Shown piece by piece: positions 12,566-22,746 of a DNA stretch of 64,000 nucleotides. The stretch is from Tupaia tana (Eukaryota; Chordata; Mammalia; Scandentia; Tupaiidae). Both the position numbers and the translations under genes were made by a program. The notes below the pieces were generated by a model. The model saw only the letters and a list, made by a program, of their open reading frames with translations. It did no database searches and was not told where the DNA came from. Location: contig JAKSZU010000009.1 in the NCBI GenBank assembly GCA_026018925.1, positions 76,666,041-76,730,040 of the forward strand, given 5' to 3'. Every line of letters starts with the position of its first letter. The stretch's first letter is position 1.

Positions 12566-12859
12566 GCTGCATGCCATCGCTGGAGAGGCAGCGGGGGCCG
12601 GGCGGCCCGGGCCGCAGAACGCAAAGCAGAGCCCACCCCTGGCCGGCGCCCACCCTGGGCCAGAGAGGCAGCAGGGGCCGTGCAGCCCGGGCCATGGAAC
12701 ACGAAGCAGAGCCCACCCCGGGCTAGCACCCGCCCCGGGCCGGCACCCGCCCCGGGCCGGCAGCCAGAGCCCCAGGCCGGCAGCCAGAGGCCCGGGCCAG
12801 CAGCCAGAGCCCCGGGTGGCGCGCAGGCCCAGAGCCCCGCACACGCGCGGCGCGCAGGC
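12566..12859 (-). other. CpG-rich 5' head of composite element
   Basis: Contains two diverged copies of a roughly 77-bp block (starting near 12586 and 12663; both include GCAGAGCCCACCCC) and several copies of a roughly 20-bp block built on GGCCGGCAGCCAGAG (12735-12830). This composition is typical of a transcription-start region; promoter activity is an inference. Confidence 0.6.
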
Positions 12860-13806
12860 CTCTTATGACTGCTTTTGCTGTGTCCCATAGATTATGGAAA
12901 CTTGTGAACTCATTATCATTTGTTTCCATAATTTTTTAGATTTCAAACTTAATTTCTTCACTAGTTAAGAAGTCATTCAGAAGTAAGTTGTTCAGTTTCT
13001 AGGTGTTTGTGTATTTTTGAGGGTGTTTATTCAAATGAATGTTGAGTTTAATTCCATCATGGTCAGAGAAGATGCTGGATGTAGTTTCTATGCCTTAGAA
13101 TCTGTAAAGGCTTGATTTGTGTCCTAGCATATGGTCAATCTTTGAAACGGTTCTATGCCAGGATGAGAAAAATGTATATGTTGTGGACTTAGGGTGGAAA
13201 GTTCTGTAGATATCTATCAAGCCCATTAGATTTATAGTATGATTTAGGTCCTGTATCTCTCTATTTATATTCTGTCTCGAAGATCTGTTTAAAGGAGATA
13301 ATGGGGTATTGAGATCTCCAACAATTATAGTGTTTCTCCCTATCTCTCCTTTTAGCTCCAGCAGTCTTTCTTTAACAGATTTAGGTGCATTTGGGTTGGG
13401 TACATAGATATTTTTAAGTATTAGGTCTTCTTGCTGTATTACCCCATTTACTATTATATAATGCCCTTCTTTGTCTCTTCTTACGGTCTTTGACTTGAAG
13501 TTTATTTTATCTGACATCAATATCGCTACTCCAGTTCTTATTTTATTTCAATTTGTGTGGAATATCTTTTTCCAGGCATTCACTTTTAGTTTATGTATGA
13601 CTTTATCCATAAGGTGAGTTTCTTGTAGGCAACAGATAGAGGGTTTCTATTTTTTAAATCCATTTGGCCAGTCTATGTCTCTTAATTAGAGAATTTAGTC
13701 CATTGACATTAAATGTAATTATCAATATTTCTGGGCCTGTTCTTATCATTAAGTGAGCTATTTTCTTGGTTGCTTTTTGTTCTCATATAACTGTCTATCT
13801 GAGTTT

Positions 13807-14735
13807 TTAGTTTTCCTTATATAGCACTCCCTCCAGAACCTCTTGTAGAGCTGGTCTGCAGTTGGTAAATTCCTTCAGATTTTGTTTCTCTGAGAATGTT
13901 TTTTCTCTTGTTTTCCCATATGAAAGATAATCTTGCCAGGTATTGTACTCTTGGTTGAAATTGTTTTTCATTCAACACTTTGACCTAATTTACCCATTCT
14001 TTCCTTGCCTGCATTGTTTCCGCAAAGAGATCCGATGTTAGCCTGATGGAGTGACCTCTGTAAGTTACTTGATGTTTCCCTCTTGCCAACTTTAGTATCT
14101 TGTCTTTGTCTGTTGTTTTTGCCAATCTGGCTATGATGTGCCTTGAAGAGGATCTTTTTGGGTTGATTTTACTCGGTCCTATGTATTTCTTGGGTCTGGA
14201 TATTTGAATGCCTTTCTAGGTTTGGAAAGTTTTCTTCCAGAATTTCATGCAATAAATTATCTATGCCCTTATTTTTTCTTCCCTTTCTGGGATACCAATT
14301 TTCTGGATGTTGGGATGCTTGATGGTATCCAGTATTCCTCATATATTATCCTTGTTTTTCTTGGTTGTTTTCTCAATCTTCTTGATACTTTTTTCTAGGT
14401 CAGATGTTTTGTCTTCTCCATTTGAGATTCGATCTTCTGCCTGATCTAACCTACTGTTAATATTTTCAAGGGAGGTTTTGATTTCCTGTATCATATTCTT
14501 CAACCCTAGAAGTACCATCTGGTTCTTGTTTAAGGTGTCTATTTCTTCTTTCAAATCATAAAAGGATTTCCTCATCTCCTGGCGCTCATTGTCTCTTTTC
14601 CATCTCAGTTAGTTTGGTCACTACAAATATTCTGAATTGCTTTTTTGACATGTCCACTACATCTATTGTATTGATTGTGGTTGATGTAGGCTTGATGATT
14701 TCCCTTGGGGGAGAAGTCTTTTGTTGGTTGCTCAT
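13807..14735 (-). pseudogene. L1 ORF1 (RNA-binding protein), broken
   Basis: ORF1 remnant starting at the MSNQQK-type start (14735). Coiled-coil heptads (LTEMEKRQ, then LDQAEDRISNGEDKTSDLEKSIKKIEKT) are read in separate frames, and the region corresponding to the C-terminal domain lies at about 13860-14100. In the family ORF1p trimerises and coats L1 RNA. Frameshifts split the frame near 14580 and again downstream. Confidence 0.85.
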
Positions 14736-14769
14736 ACTTCTTGAGGCTCTGCAATTGTTCTTATTCACC

Positions 14770-15124
14770 AGGTGATCTATTTGTTCAGGCAGCCTGGTGT
14801 CCAAAATTTCCCTCTGACTTGAACTGGTCTCCACATGGGGTGGGGTGGGGTACAAGCAAGTTCATCTTAAAGTCTCAAGAAACCAACCTGAAATCCAGAG
14901 ATAAGTAGGGGTGGGGATGAGCAATGTGTCCCGGCCATTAGGGCCTGCAGCCACAGGCAGCCTAGTATCTGGAACTGCCTGCTGGCTTGAACTGGTCTCC
15001 TGATGGGGAGTGGAGGGATGCAAGTTCCTCTTAAAGTTCCAAGAAACCAACCTGAAGTCCAGAGATGAGTAGGGGTGGTGATCAACAACGGGTCCTGGCC
15101 ATTACAGGCTGCAGCCACAGGCCT
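14770..15124 (-). promoter_or_regulatory. L1 5'UTR with ~164-bp tandem units
   Basis: At least two units repeat. The motif CTGCAGCCACAG occurs at 14945 and 15109 (164 bp apart), and CAGGCAGCCT occurs at 14786 and 14955. Each unit also holds AACCAACCTGAA and GATGGGG-type blocks. The position upstream of ORF1 fits a promoter role, by analogy with mouse L1 monomers (inference). Confidence 0.75.
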
Positions 15125-15129
15125 ATAAT

Positions 15130-16285
15130 GTTTTTTATAAATCCTAACTGATACAAGTAGCACATCTAGAGTCTTTCTGGTATTTTGCCATCCCATCTTT
15201 TACTATGGAGAAATTCACTTGTATCACTAAATGGGGCAACTTATTTCACTTTGGAAAAGTCAAGCTATAATGAAAGTTATTTTACAATCTGAAAGAATTG
15301 CAAAACATTCATCAAGCCTATACCAGTGATTGCCTTTGTCCAGAGATAGTTTAAGAGCTGAGATTAGGATTTGTTTCAAAATGAATTTTTGTTTTAATTG
15401 TAATTTTTGACCTAGTAAATGCATTACTTCTATGTGTTAATTATCTAAATAAAATTTATTTAAAATAGTTTTTATTCATCAAAATTATATTTTATAATTT
15501 TAATATTTTTTTTAATCACACAAGGTCCATCTAGTAGCATGGCAGTAACACAACTGACTCATGTGAGAAAGGTCCTGCATTCATGTCTCAGGATCTTTTG
15601 AGCATCCTGGAGAGGCAGGGGCTGGGGGTAGGTTTTGATGCAAAGATCCTGTTGAGGATTATTGCCTCACTTTGTCTCTCTTGCTCACTCTCAGAATAGA
15701 AATAAGTAAATAGTTTTAATACACATACACAATGACTGTATGCTCATTTAAAAATAATAGGTTTTTCAGTATGTAAAAATAGTTACATTTCCCTAAAATC
15801 TTTCTAGGATTTTATTTTTTATTTAACTATGCTTTATATTCATTATAATAAATGTTTGTTAAGTAGCCATAAGACATTTGTGTCTCATAAGATAAACATA
15901 AAAGCAAAAAGTTATACTGCAATAAATACTTCAGAATCTCTTAAGGACAAAGACCAAAGAGAAATCAATTATTAGCTTGCATAAATTGGAAAACTCTTTA
16001 CCAATAAGGTGACATTTACAAGAGCAGCAGACACAGAGAAAACAGATTCACAACAGGATTCTAAGGTATAATGGACAAAATTTTGTAATTTATTAAAGAA
16101 AGCAGGATAAGAAGATTGGTGTAAGTGATAGATGATACAAAGGTTAGATTCCTAAGTAAAGGAGCCAAAGTAGAAAATTTTAACAATTTGAATAGAGAAA
16201 AGAAAATCTTTTCATGGTTCAGAAACAAAAGTTTAAAAAGTAAGTACAATAACTCTCCATTTCTCCTAGCTCCTAAGTTCTAGCT
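15130..16285. other. Unassigned AT-rich DNA with a possible old SINE
   Basis: No gene seen. At 15520-15715 a tRNA-like start (GGTCCATCTAGTAGCATGGC), a CT-rich segment and an A-rich end suggest a very old SINE of the same general design. The rest is not recognised. Confidence 0.4.
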
Positions 16286-16289
16286 TTGT

Positions 16290-16560
16290 CCATATTTTTA
16301 GTTTAATATATTTTGTGAATCAACAAAATATGGAAAAGAGTTTGATATGGAAGGGAGAGAGGGGGAAGGAAAAAAGTAAAAATGTGCTTAATTGACAAAA
16401 AAATGAGAAACTATTTGCTGATAAGTTATAGAGTAATATCTTCGGCTTGACTGACATGTATAGTATTTGTGCTGGAAAAAGAAATGTACACTGTAAAGAT
16501 GTGATTAAAAGTAAATTAATTAATTAATTAAGAAAAATAAATAAATAAAAAGCAATGACA
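16290..16560 (+). mobile_element. 5'-truncated L1 3'UTR
   Basis: Ends with the L1 3'-terminal pattern GTATTTGTGCTGGAAAAAG, then GTACACTGTAAAGATGTGAT and a TTAA/AAAT-rich tail. The same block closes the L1 at 5380-5520. Confidence 0.8.
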
Positions 16561-17166
16561 AAAAAAAATTTACCACTTTGTGTGAAGAATGGACAGTTTA
16601 CTTCTATTAAGTTCACTTTATCTTTTATTTGAATATTTTGCATCAAATGATGCTACTGTTTTTATCTCTATCATTAAATATGATTTTTAAAATTAAAAAA
16701 AGTTCTTATTTCCATATGCAGGAGAAAGTTTTCATGTATTTTAATTTTTCATATACTTTTATTACAATATTAGTACTTTTTTGCGTTCAATCACTATCCA
16801 TCACTAAAGTTTGTAAATTTTCGCAATATGAATATGCTTCATACCACTTCATTTGAACATACCATATATGTTATCATCAACAGATAATCATCCATTTCTG
16901 TCTCATAAATCTCTCGTTTATTTTCTCCTTGATACCTTTCCTTTCATTTTCTCCCTTCTCCCACCAACTTCCCACACTGTCTGCAGTATCCACAACCATT
17001 TTCCATGCTTCTCTGTCCTCTAACCTTTCTGTTTCCACCATAGAGTCCAGAGAGTCAGTATATATTAAGTGGAGACATACAATGTATCTCCTTCATAGCC
17101 TGGTGTGCTTTACTCAGCAGTAAATCTTCCATATTCATCTACTTTCTTTCAAATGACAGGGTCTTT

Positions 17167-18574
17167 TTATAAAATTTGTTAATTTTTAAAATTACCATTT
17201 TTATTTATACATTTAATCACTATATATCATTTAGAATGTAAAGAGAATTTAACCACTATGAAATGCATCTTAGACCAGTCCAGTTGTGAATACTACACAC
17301 ATCATCATTAAAAAGTAATAAACAATTTCTGTGTCCCACAAATGTCTTACTTCTATATTTTTTCTCCAAATATCCTTCCCTACACTGTTACCCTTTCCCA
17401 ATCTCCTTTCATTTTGGGTCTTTTTTTTTTTCATTTTGTTTTGTACAGTCAATCACATTATTTAGCTTACAAAGTGAATATTTTAACAGGTGAACATTTC
17501 TCCCTAGTCCAGTTGATGTAACTTTAAAATATCTTCAATAGATAATACCACATTTTTGTCCCACTAGTGCTTTGCCTCCCTATTTTTCTTCTAAATGTCC
17601 TTCCTCAGACCCTCCTCTTTCACACATACTATATGTGGTATTTACAACCATGTACTGTGTTTCTATATCCTTTAGTCAATCGGTTTCTGTCATAGAGTGC
17701 ACTCAGTATATATTAAATGGGGATATACAATATCTCTCCTTCATAGCCTGGCTTGCTTGACTCAGCAGTAAATCTTCCATATTTTTCCACTTTCTGTCAT
17801 AAACCAGGATTTTGTTGTTTTATATGGCTGAATAGTATTACATAGAGTATACGTGCCATAGTTTTTCTATCCATTCATCTGTTCATGGGCATTTGGGTTG
17901 TTTCCATGACTTAGCAATTGTGAATAGTGCCGCAATAAACATCGGTGTGCAAGCACTTTTCTAATTAAGTATTCTTCTGTCCTTTGGGTAGGTACCAAGG
18001 AGAGGGATTGCTGGATCATATGGTAATTCTATTTGTAGATTTTTGAGGAATCTCCAAATTGTTCTCCACAGTGGATGGACTAATTTACATTCCCGCCAGC
18101 AGTTTAAGAGAGTTCTCCTTTCACCACATCCCCACCAGCACTTATCTTTTTTTTTTTTTTAATCTTAGTCATTCTGACTGAGGTTAGGTGGTATCTCATG
18201 GTTGTTTTGATCTGCATTTCCCTTACAATGTGGGATGTTGAGCATTTTTTCATATGCCTTTTAGCTATTCATATGTCATCTTTAGAGAGTGAGTTTTTCA
18301 ACTAATTCTCCCATCTTTTAATAGGATTTATAATCTTTTTTTCCAAACAGCTGCTTGAGTTCCTTGTGAATTCTGGTTATCAGTCCCTTATCTGATGCAT
18401 AGCTTACAAAAATATTTTCCCCTTGTGAGGGCTGTCGATTCACACTAATTACTGTGTCTTTTGCCCTGCAGAAGCTTCTTAGTCTGATGTAAACCCACTT
18501 GTCTATTTTGGAGACTATCGACTGTGCATTGGGAGTTTTATTTAAGAAGTCTTTCCCTACTACAATGTCTCCAA
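17167..18574 (-). mobile_element. L1 fragments nested in L1
   Basis: Two adjoining minus-strand 5'-truncated pieces: a 3'UTR-only fragment (about 17175-17424) and a longer piece with 3'UTR plus the ORF2 end (17425-18574). The host L1 breaks at GGGTCTT (17160-17166) and resumes at GGGTCTT (18575-18581), consistent with a short target-site duplication. How the two pieces came to lie side by side is not resolved. Confidence 0.7.
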
Positions 18575-20369
18575 GGGTCTTGTTGCTTTTTATGGCAGAG
18601 TAGTATTCAATAGAGTATATGTGTCACACTTTCTCAATCCATTTATCTGTTTGTCAACATTTGGGTTTGTTCCATATCTTAGCGATAGTAAATAATGCAA
18701 CAATAAAAATAGATGTGCAAGCTCTTTTCTGACTAAGCATTCTCCTATCCTTTGAATAGATAACCAGGAGTGGAATTTTTGAATCATATGGTAGTTCTAT
18801 TTGTAGATCTTTGATGAACCTCCATATTGGTCTCCACAGAGACTGTACTAATTTACATTCTTACCAACAATGTAGGATACTTCCCTTTTCACCACAGTCC
18901 TGCCAAACCTTATCATTTTTTGAATTTTTAATCTTCGCTATTCTGAATGGGGTTAGGTAATATCTCATTGTGGTTTTGAGTTGCATCTCCCTTATGACGA
19001 GCAATCTCAAATATGTTGAACATTTTCTCATATGCTTTTGGTTGTTCATAAGTCTTTCTTAGAGAGTTGTTTAGCTCCTTTTCCTATCTTTTAATTAGGT
19101 TGAATTTTTTTTTTTTAGGTAAGGCACTTGAGTTCCTTTTTTATCAGTCCCTTGTCTGAAGTACAGTTTACAAAAATATTCTCCCATTCCAAGGGTTGTC
19201 ACATGAATTACTTTGTCTTTTGCTGTGCAGAAACTTCTTAATCTGATGTAATCCTACTTGTCTATTTTGGGGATTATTGCCTGTGCTATGGGGGTCATAT
19301 TTAAAAAGTCTTTGCCTACTCCAGTGTATCCCAGAGTTTCCCTAGTGTTTTATAGCAGTCCTTTATAGTTTGAGGTATTAGGTTTAGGTCTTTGATCCAT
19401 TATGAGTTGATTTTTGTTAATGGTATGAGAGAGGAGTCCAGATTCAATTTTCTGCAGGTGAATACCCAATTTTTCTATCACCATTGTCACTTTTTCTCAA
19501 CTGGATTGTCTGGTACTCTCTGTCAAAAATCTGTTGACTCTGTGTTTTGAAGCTTATTTCTGGCATCTCTACTCTGTTCCAGTAATCCACATGTCTGTTT
19601 TTGTTCCAATACCATGCTGCTTTGATTATCACAGCTTCATAATATATTTGGGAGTCAGGAAGTGAGAAGTCTCCTACTATGTTCTTCTTGCAAAGGATTC
19701 CTTTGGCAATGTGAAGGTTTTTATAATTTCAGATAAATTCTATGATTGCCTTTCCTGATCTGTGGAAAATGTATCTGATAATTTGATTGGGATTGCATTA
19801 AATTTATAGATTAATTTGGGTAGAATTATCATTTTGATTATATTAATTTTTTGTTCAATCCAGGAAGGTGGGAAATCCTTCCACCTTTGTTTTGTCAGTT
19901 TCAATTTCTTTTTTTTAGATTTTCATAGTTTTTCTTGTAAATGTTTTTTACTTCTTTTGTTAGATTTATTTCTAGGTATCTTATATTTTTGTGGTTATGG
20001 TAAATGAAATTACTTTCTTCAGTTCTACCTCATTCTGCTTGCTGTTCATATATAGAAATGCTATAGATATTTGTATGTTAGTTTTGTATTTTGCCACTTT
20101 ACTATATTCATTTATCACTTCCCCGAATTTTTTCATGGAAACCTTTGGGTCTTCTATATATACAGTCATGACATCTGGAAATAGAGATAATTTCACCTCT
20201 TCTTTCCCTATTTGAATGTCTTTTATTTCATTCTCTTTTCTTATTGCATTGGCTAGGACTTCCAGCACTATACTGAAAAGGAGTTGAGAAAGTAGGCAGC
20301 CTTATTTTATACCAATTTTTAGTGAAAAAATTTTCAGCTTTTCCCCATTCAGTATGTTAGCTATAGTTT

Positions 20370-20648
20370 CTTTTTTTTTTCTTTCATTTTTTTTTTTTTG
20401 AGTTCTTTGCTATAGGGCACATGTGCTCATCAGAAAGACAGAGAGAGACAGAGAAATGGAAAGCAAGAAATCATCCCCCCAGGGAGGATGGCCATACCAC
20501 AATCCCTTCTCCTCTATTCTCCTCTCGGGATCTTGGGCTCATATGCACACGCACCTGGCATGAGTTTAAGCCACTGGATCCAGGACTCGAATCGCGGTCA
20601 ACTACATGGGAGTCCAGCTACATAGCCATTACGCTACCTGCTGGTCCC
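20370..20648 (-). mobile_element. tRNA-derived SINE in L1 ORF2
   Basis: Reverse copy with T-rich head. Duplication TAGCTATAGTTT (20358-20369) / TAGCTATGGGTT (20649-20660), slightly diverged. Confidence 0.9.
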
Positions 20649-20956
20649 TAGCTATGGGTTTTTCATGTGTAAGTTTTTTAATTTTTTTATTATAATTCAT
20701 ACATTAAATCACTATACATCATTTAGATAATTTTTTTAATTATACTTGAAAATGATCCTTCTGTACTGATTTTGCTGAGAGTCTTAATCATGAAGGGATA
20801 CTGCATTTTATCAAATGCTTTTCTCTGCATCAATTGATATGACTGATTTTTTAATTTTCTTTCTGCTAATATGGTGTATTACATTCATGCTTTTGAGTGT
20901 GTTGAAGTGCCCTTGATTGCCTGGAATAAAGCTTACCCAGTCATGATGTGTAATCT

Positions 20957-22746
20957 TTTTTAATAAGTACAACATTATAAGAAAACTTTCCAAATTTAAG
21001 AGGCATTCAAATATCCAGACCCCTAATAGAATCAACCCAAGATCTTCTCCAAGGCACATGATAACCAGACTGGTCACATCTACAGACAAAGACAAGATAC
21101 TAAAATTTGCAAGATTGAAATGTCAGGTTTCTTATAAATGTTATCCTGTCAGGCTAACCTCAGACCTCTCATCAGAAACAATGTGAGCAAGGAAAGAATG
21201 AGAAAATATATTCAAAGTGTTAAGTGTAAAACAGTTTCAACCAAGAATACTATACCCAGCAAGATTATCTTTCATATGGAAAGAAAGAATAAAAACATTT
21301 TAAGATAAACAAGACTTGAAAGAATTTGCCAGTAGCGGACCCACTCTTCAAGAAATTCTGAAAGGAATGCTTGAACAATGAGACTAAAAATATGTACAGA
21401 AATAAGAGAACAAAAGGCAACAAAGAAAAATGACCAATTTAATGCTAGGGACAAGAAATATCAATAACAACGTAGAATCTTAACTCCCAGGATTTAAATG
21501 GAGAGATTGGACCATAGCAACACTGCATATTCAACAGAAGAGAGTTTGAACATAAGACTCAACTGGCAAAATAGAATTTTATGACTTTTGAGTAAAGCAT
21601 TACTGATTTATTTTTACTATGCTTTGTTTTCCCAATTTAAATAGTTTACTTTCTTTCAGTTGTTGATAGGTTTAGCAATATGTTAAAATATTTTTCTTGT
21701 TCATTTCTTTAAATGAAACATAAACTTTTCTTCCTTCCTGATCCCTCTGGAATTGGAAAATATTTGAAAATATTCTTATTTTGTGGGAGAAGAGTTATTT
21801 GCATAAGTTCAGTTATCCTTCTTGTATTGATTCAGAAATCAGAAATACTCATTGTTGGACAGGGTTTTGACTGGAATATCATATCTGAAGATTAATTAGA
21901 AAACTATGGAACTAAGGTGGATCTCAATTAAGCTAACAAAAGCTCTTACAAAGATGGCCTGGTACCATAAATAGTTCTGCCTGCCAGAAAGGATTAGAGA
22001 AGATATATGAAAAAATTTATAACATAAAATAACCTGGACTTTTCCAGCCCACCATTGTAATCAGTACACATTGCAAAAGAGCAACCACACCAGAGAATTA
22101 TCTTGAGAAAGACTTTGAAGGAAGAAGAGACTAATCTTTTCTAGTAGATGATATATCATAGAATACACTTGGGCAGGGCTGAATTGAGAAGGTTTTTGTG
22201 TGACTAGTGTGCTGGGCATTTGCTTTTCAACAATTTGAGTGGTTGTCATGTAAATATTTTCTCAAAAATATTTAAAACCATACTGTTTCTGTTGTCATAG
22301 AGTCACAGACAAAATTATACAACATTATAAGAAATATTTTGAAATTTTTTTTCTTTTTTTTGGATAGGATTTTGCTATAGGGCGCGTGCGCTCGCCAGAC
22401 AGACAGAGAGAGACAGACAGAAAGTGAGAAATCACCCCCCCCCCGGGAGGATGGCCACACTGCAATCCCTTCTCCTCCATTCTACTCTCGGGATCTTGGG
22501 CACACACACACACATGCACTGCGTGAGTTTTAAGCCACCGGGTCCGGGATGCAAACTGTGGTCGACTACGTGGGAGTCCAGCGACATAGCCATTATGCTA
22601 ACTGCTGGTCCCTATTTTGAAAGTTTTAAAGTTGTTTATTATTAGCTTTCAAGAGCTATGGAGTATGAGTTAAAATTGTTTGATATGTAAAGTAAACATT
22701 TGTAGAAAATGTAAAAAATAAACTAAACTAAACTAAAATAATAATA
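20957..22746 (+). mobile_element. Half-L1-like insertion (ORF1 end joined to a 3' region)
   Basis: Plus-strand ORF1 C-terminal coding remains (about 20966-21380, including AAGAATACTATACCCAGCAAG) run directly into non-coding sequence with no ORF2. The non-coding part matches by eye the copy at 52620-52800 (shared patterns GAATTTTATGACTTTTGAGTAAA and ATTACTGATTT). This is the layout of half-L1 (HAL1) elements. From about 21900 the content is unassigned apart from a SINE. An A-rich end near 22720-22745 precedes the resumption of the host L1. Confidence 0.6.
22345..22612 (-). mobile_element. tRNA-derived SINE
   Basis: Reverse copy. Duplication TATTTTGAAA (22335-22344) / TATTTTGAAA (22613-22622). 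It carries an expanded run of C (about 22434-22444) in the hairpin segment. Confidence 0.92.

Larger units (their letters stand above)
10330..12859 (-). mobile_element. Composite retrotransposon with GC-rich VNTR
   Basis: A 2,530-bp unit inserted in L1 ORF2 and bounded by the identical 17-bp duplication CTCTTATGACTGCTTTT (10313-10329 and 12860-12876). Read on the minus strand it has: a very GC- and CpG-rich head (12859-12565); a 19-bp tandem array (12565-11897); a roughly 590-bp module of unknown origin (11896-11036, excluding a later SINE); an A-rich tract (about 11035-10985); an L1/half-L1-type 3'UTR (about 10985-10345); and a terminal A-rich tail abutting the duplication. The tail and the duplication beginning AAAAGC on that strand indicate L1-mediated reverse transcription. 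The GC head + VNTR + unique module + A tail order recalls ape SVA/LAVA elements, but none of the parts is recognisably SVA. It has no plausible coding capacity and is probably non-autonomous. Confidence 0.8.
8138..13790 (-). pseudogene. L1 ORF2 (endonuclease / reverse transcriptase), broken
   Basis: Remains of the L1 ORF2 protein, which in working elements nicks target DNA and reverse-transcribes the L1 RNA. The endonuclease region is recognisable at 13095-13520 and the extreme C-terminal region at 8138-8434. The part between is disrupted by many stops and by the 2.53-kb insertion at 10330-12859. The intact family protein is about 1,270 residues; the longest open piece here is 141 residues. 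No function is expected. Confidence 0.85.
7960..15124 (-). mobile_element. Near full-length L1 split by a composite insertion
   Basis: Minus-strand LINE-1. In sense order (right to left): 5'UTR monomers 15124-14770, ORF1 about 14735-13807, ORF2 about 13790-8200, and a 3'UTR with T-rich reverse tail near 7970-8130. ORF2 is interrupted at 10330-12859 by a separate retrotransposed unit, and ORF2 sequence continues without loss on either side of it. Surviving pieces include an endonuclease stretch (13520-13095, containing IIVGDLNTPLSP) and an ORF2 C-terminus (8434-8138, beginning MEYYSAIQNNESLAF). Stops and frameshifts inactivate both ORFs. Confidence 0.9.

Noticed and set aside
11765-12868. A 367-codon plus-strand reading frame rich in Gly, Arg, Pro, Ala and His
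   Set aside because: It is an artefact of the 19-bp minisatellite, which lacks stops in all frames on both strands. The start lies in a SINE and no protein family fits.
15520-15715. A certain SINE call
   Set aside because: The layout is suggestive, but the boxes and ends are too decayed; kept only as a remark under unassigned DNA.
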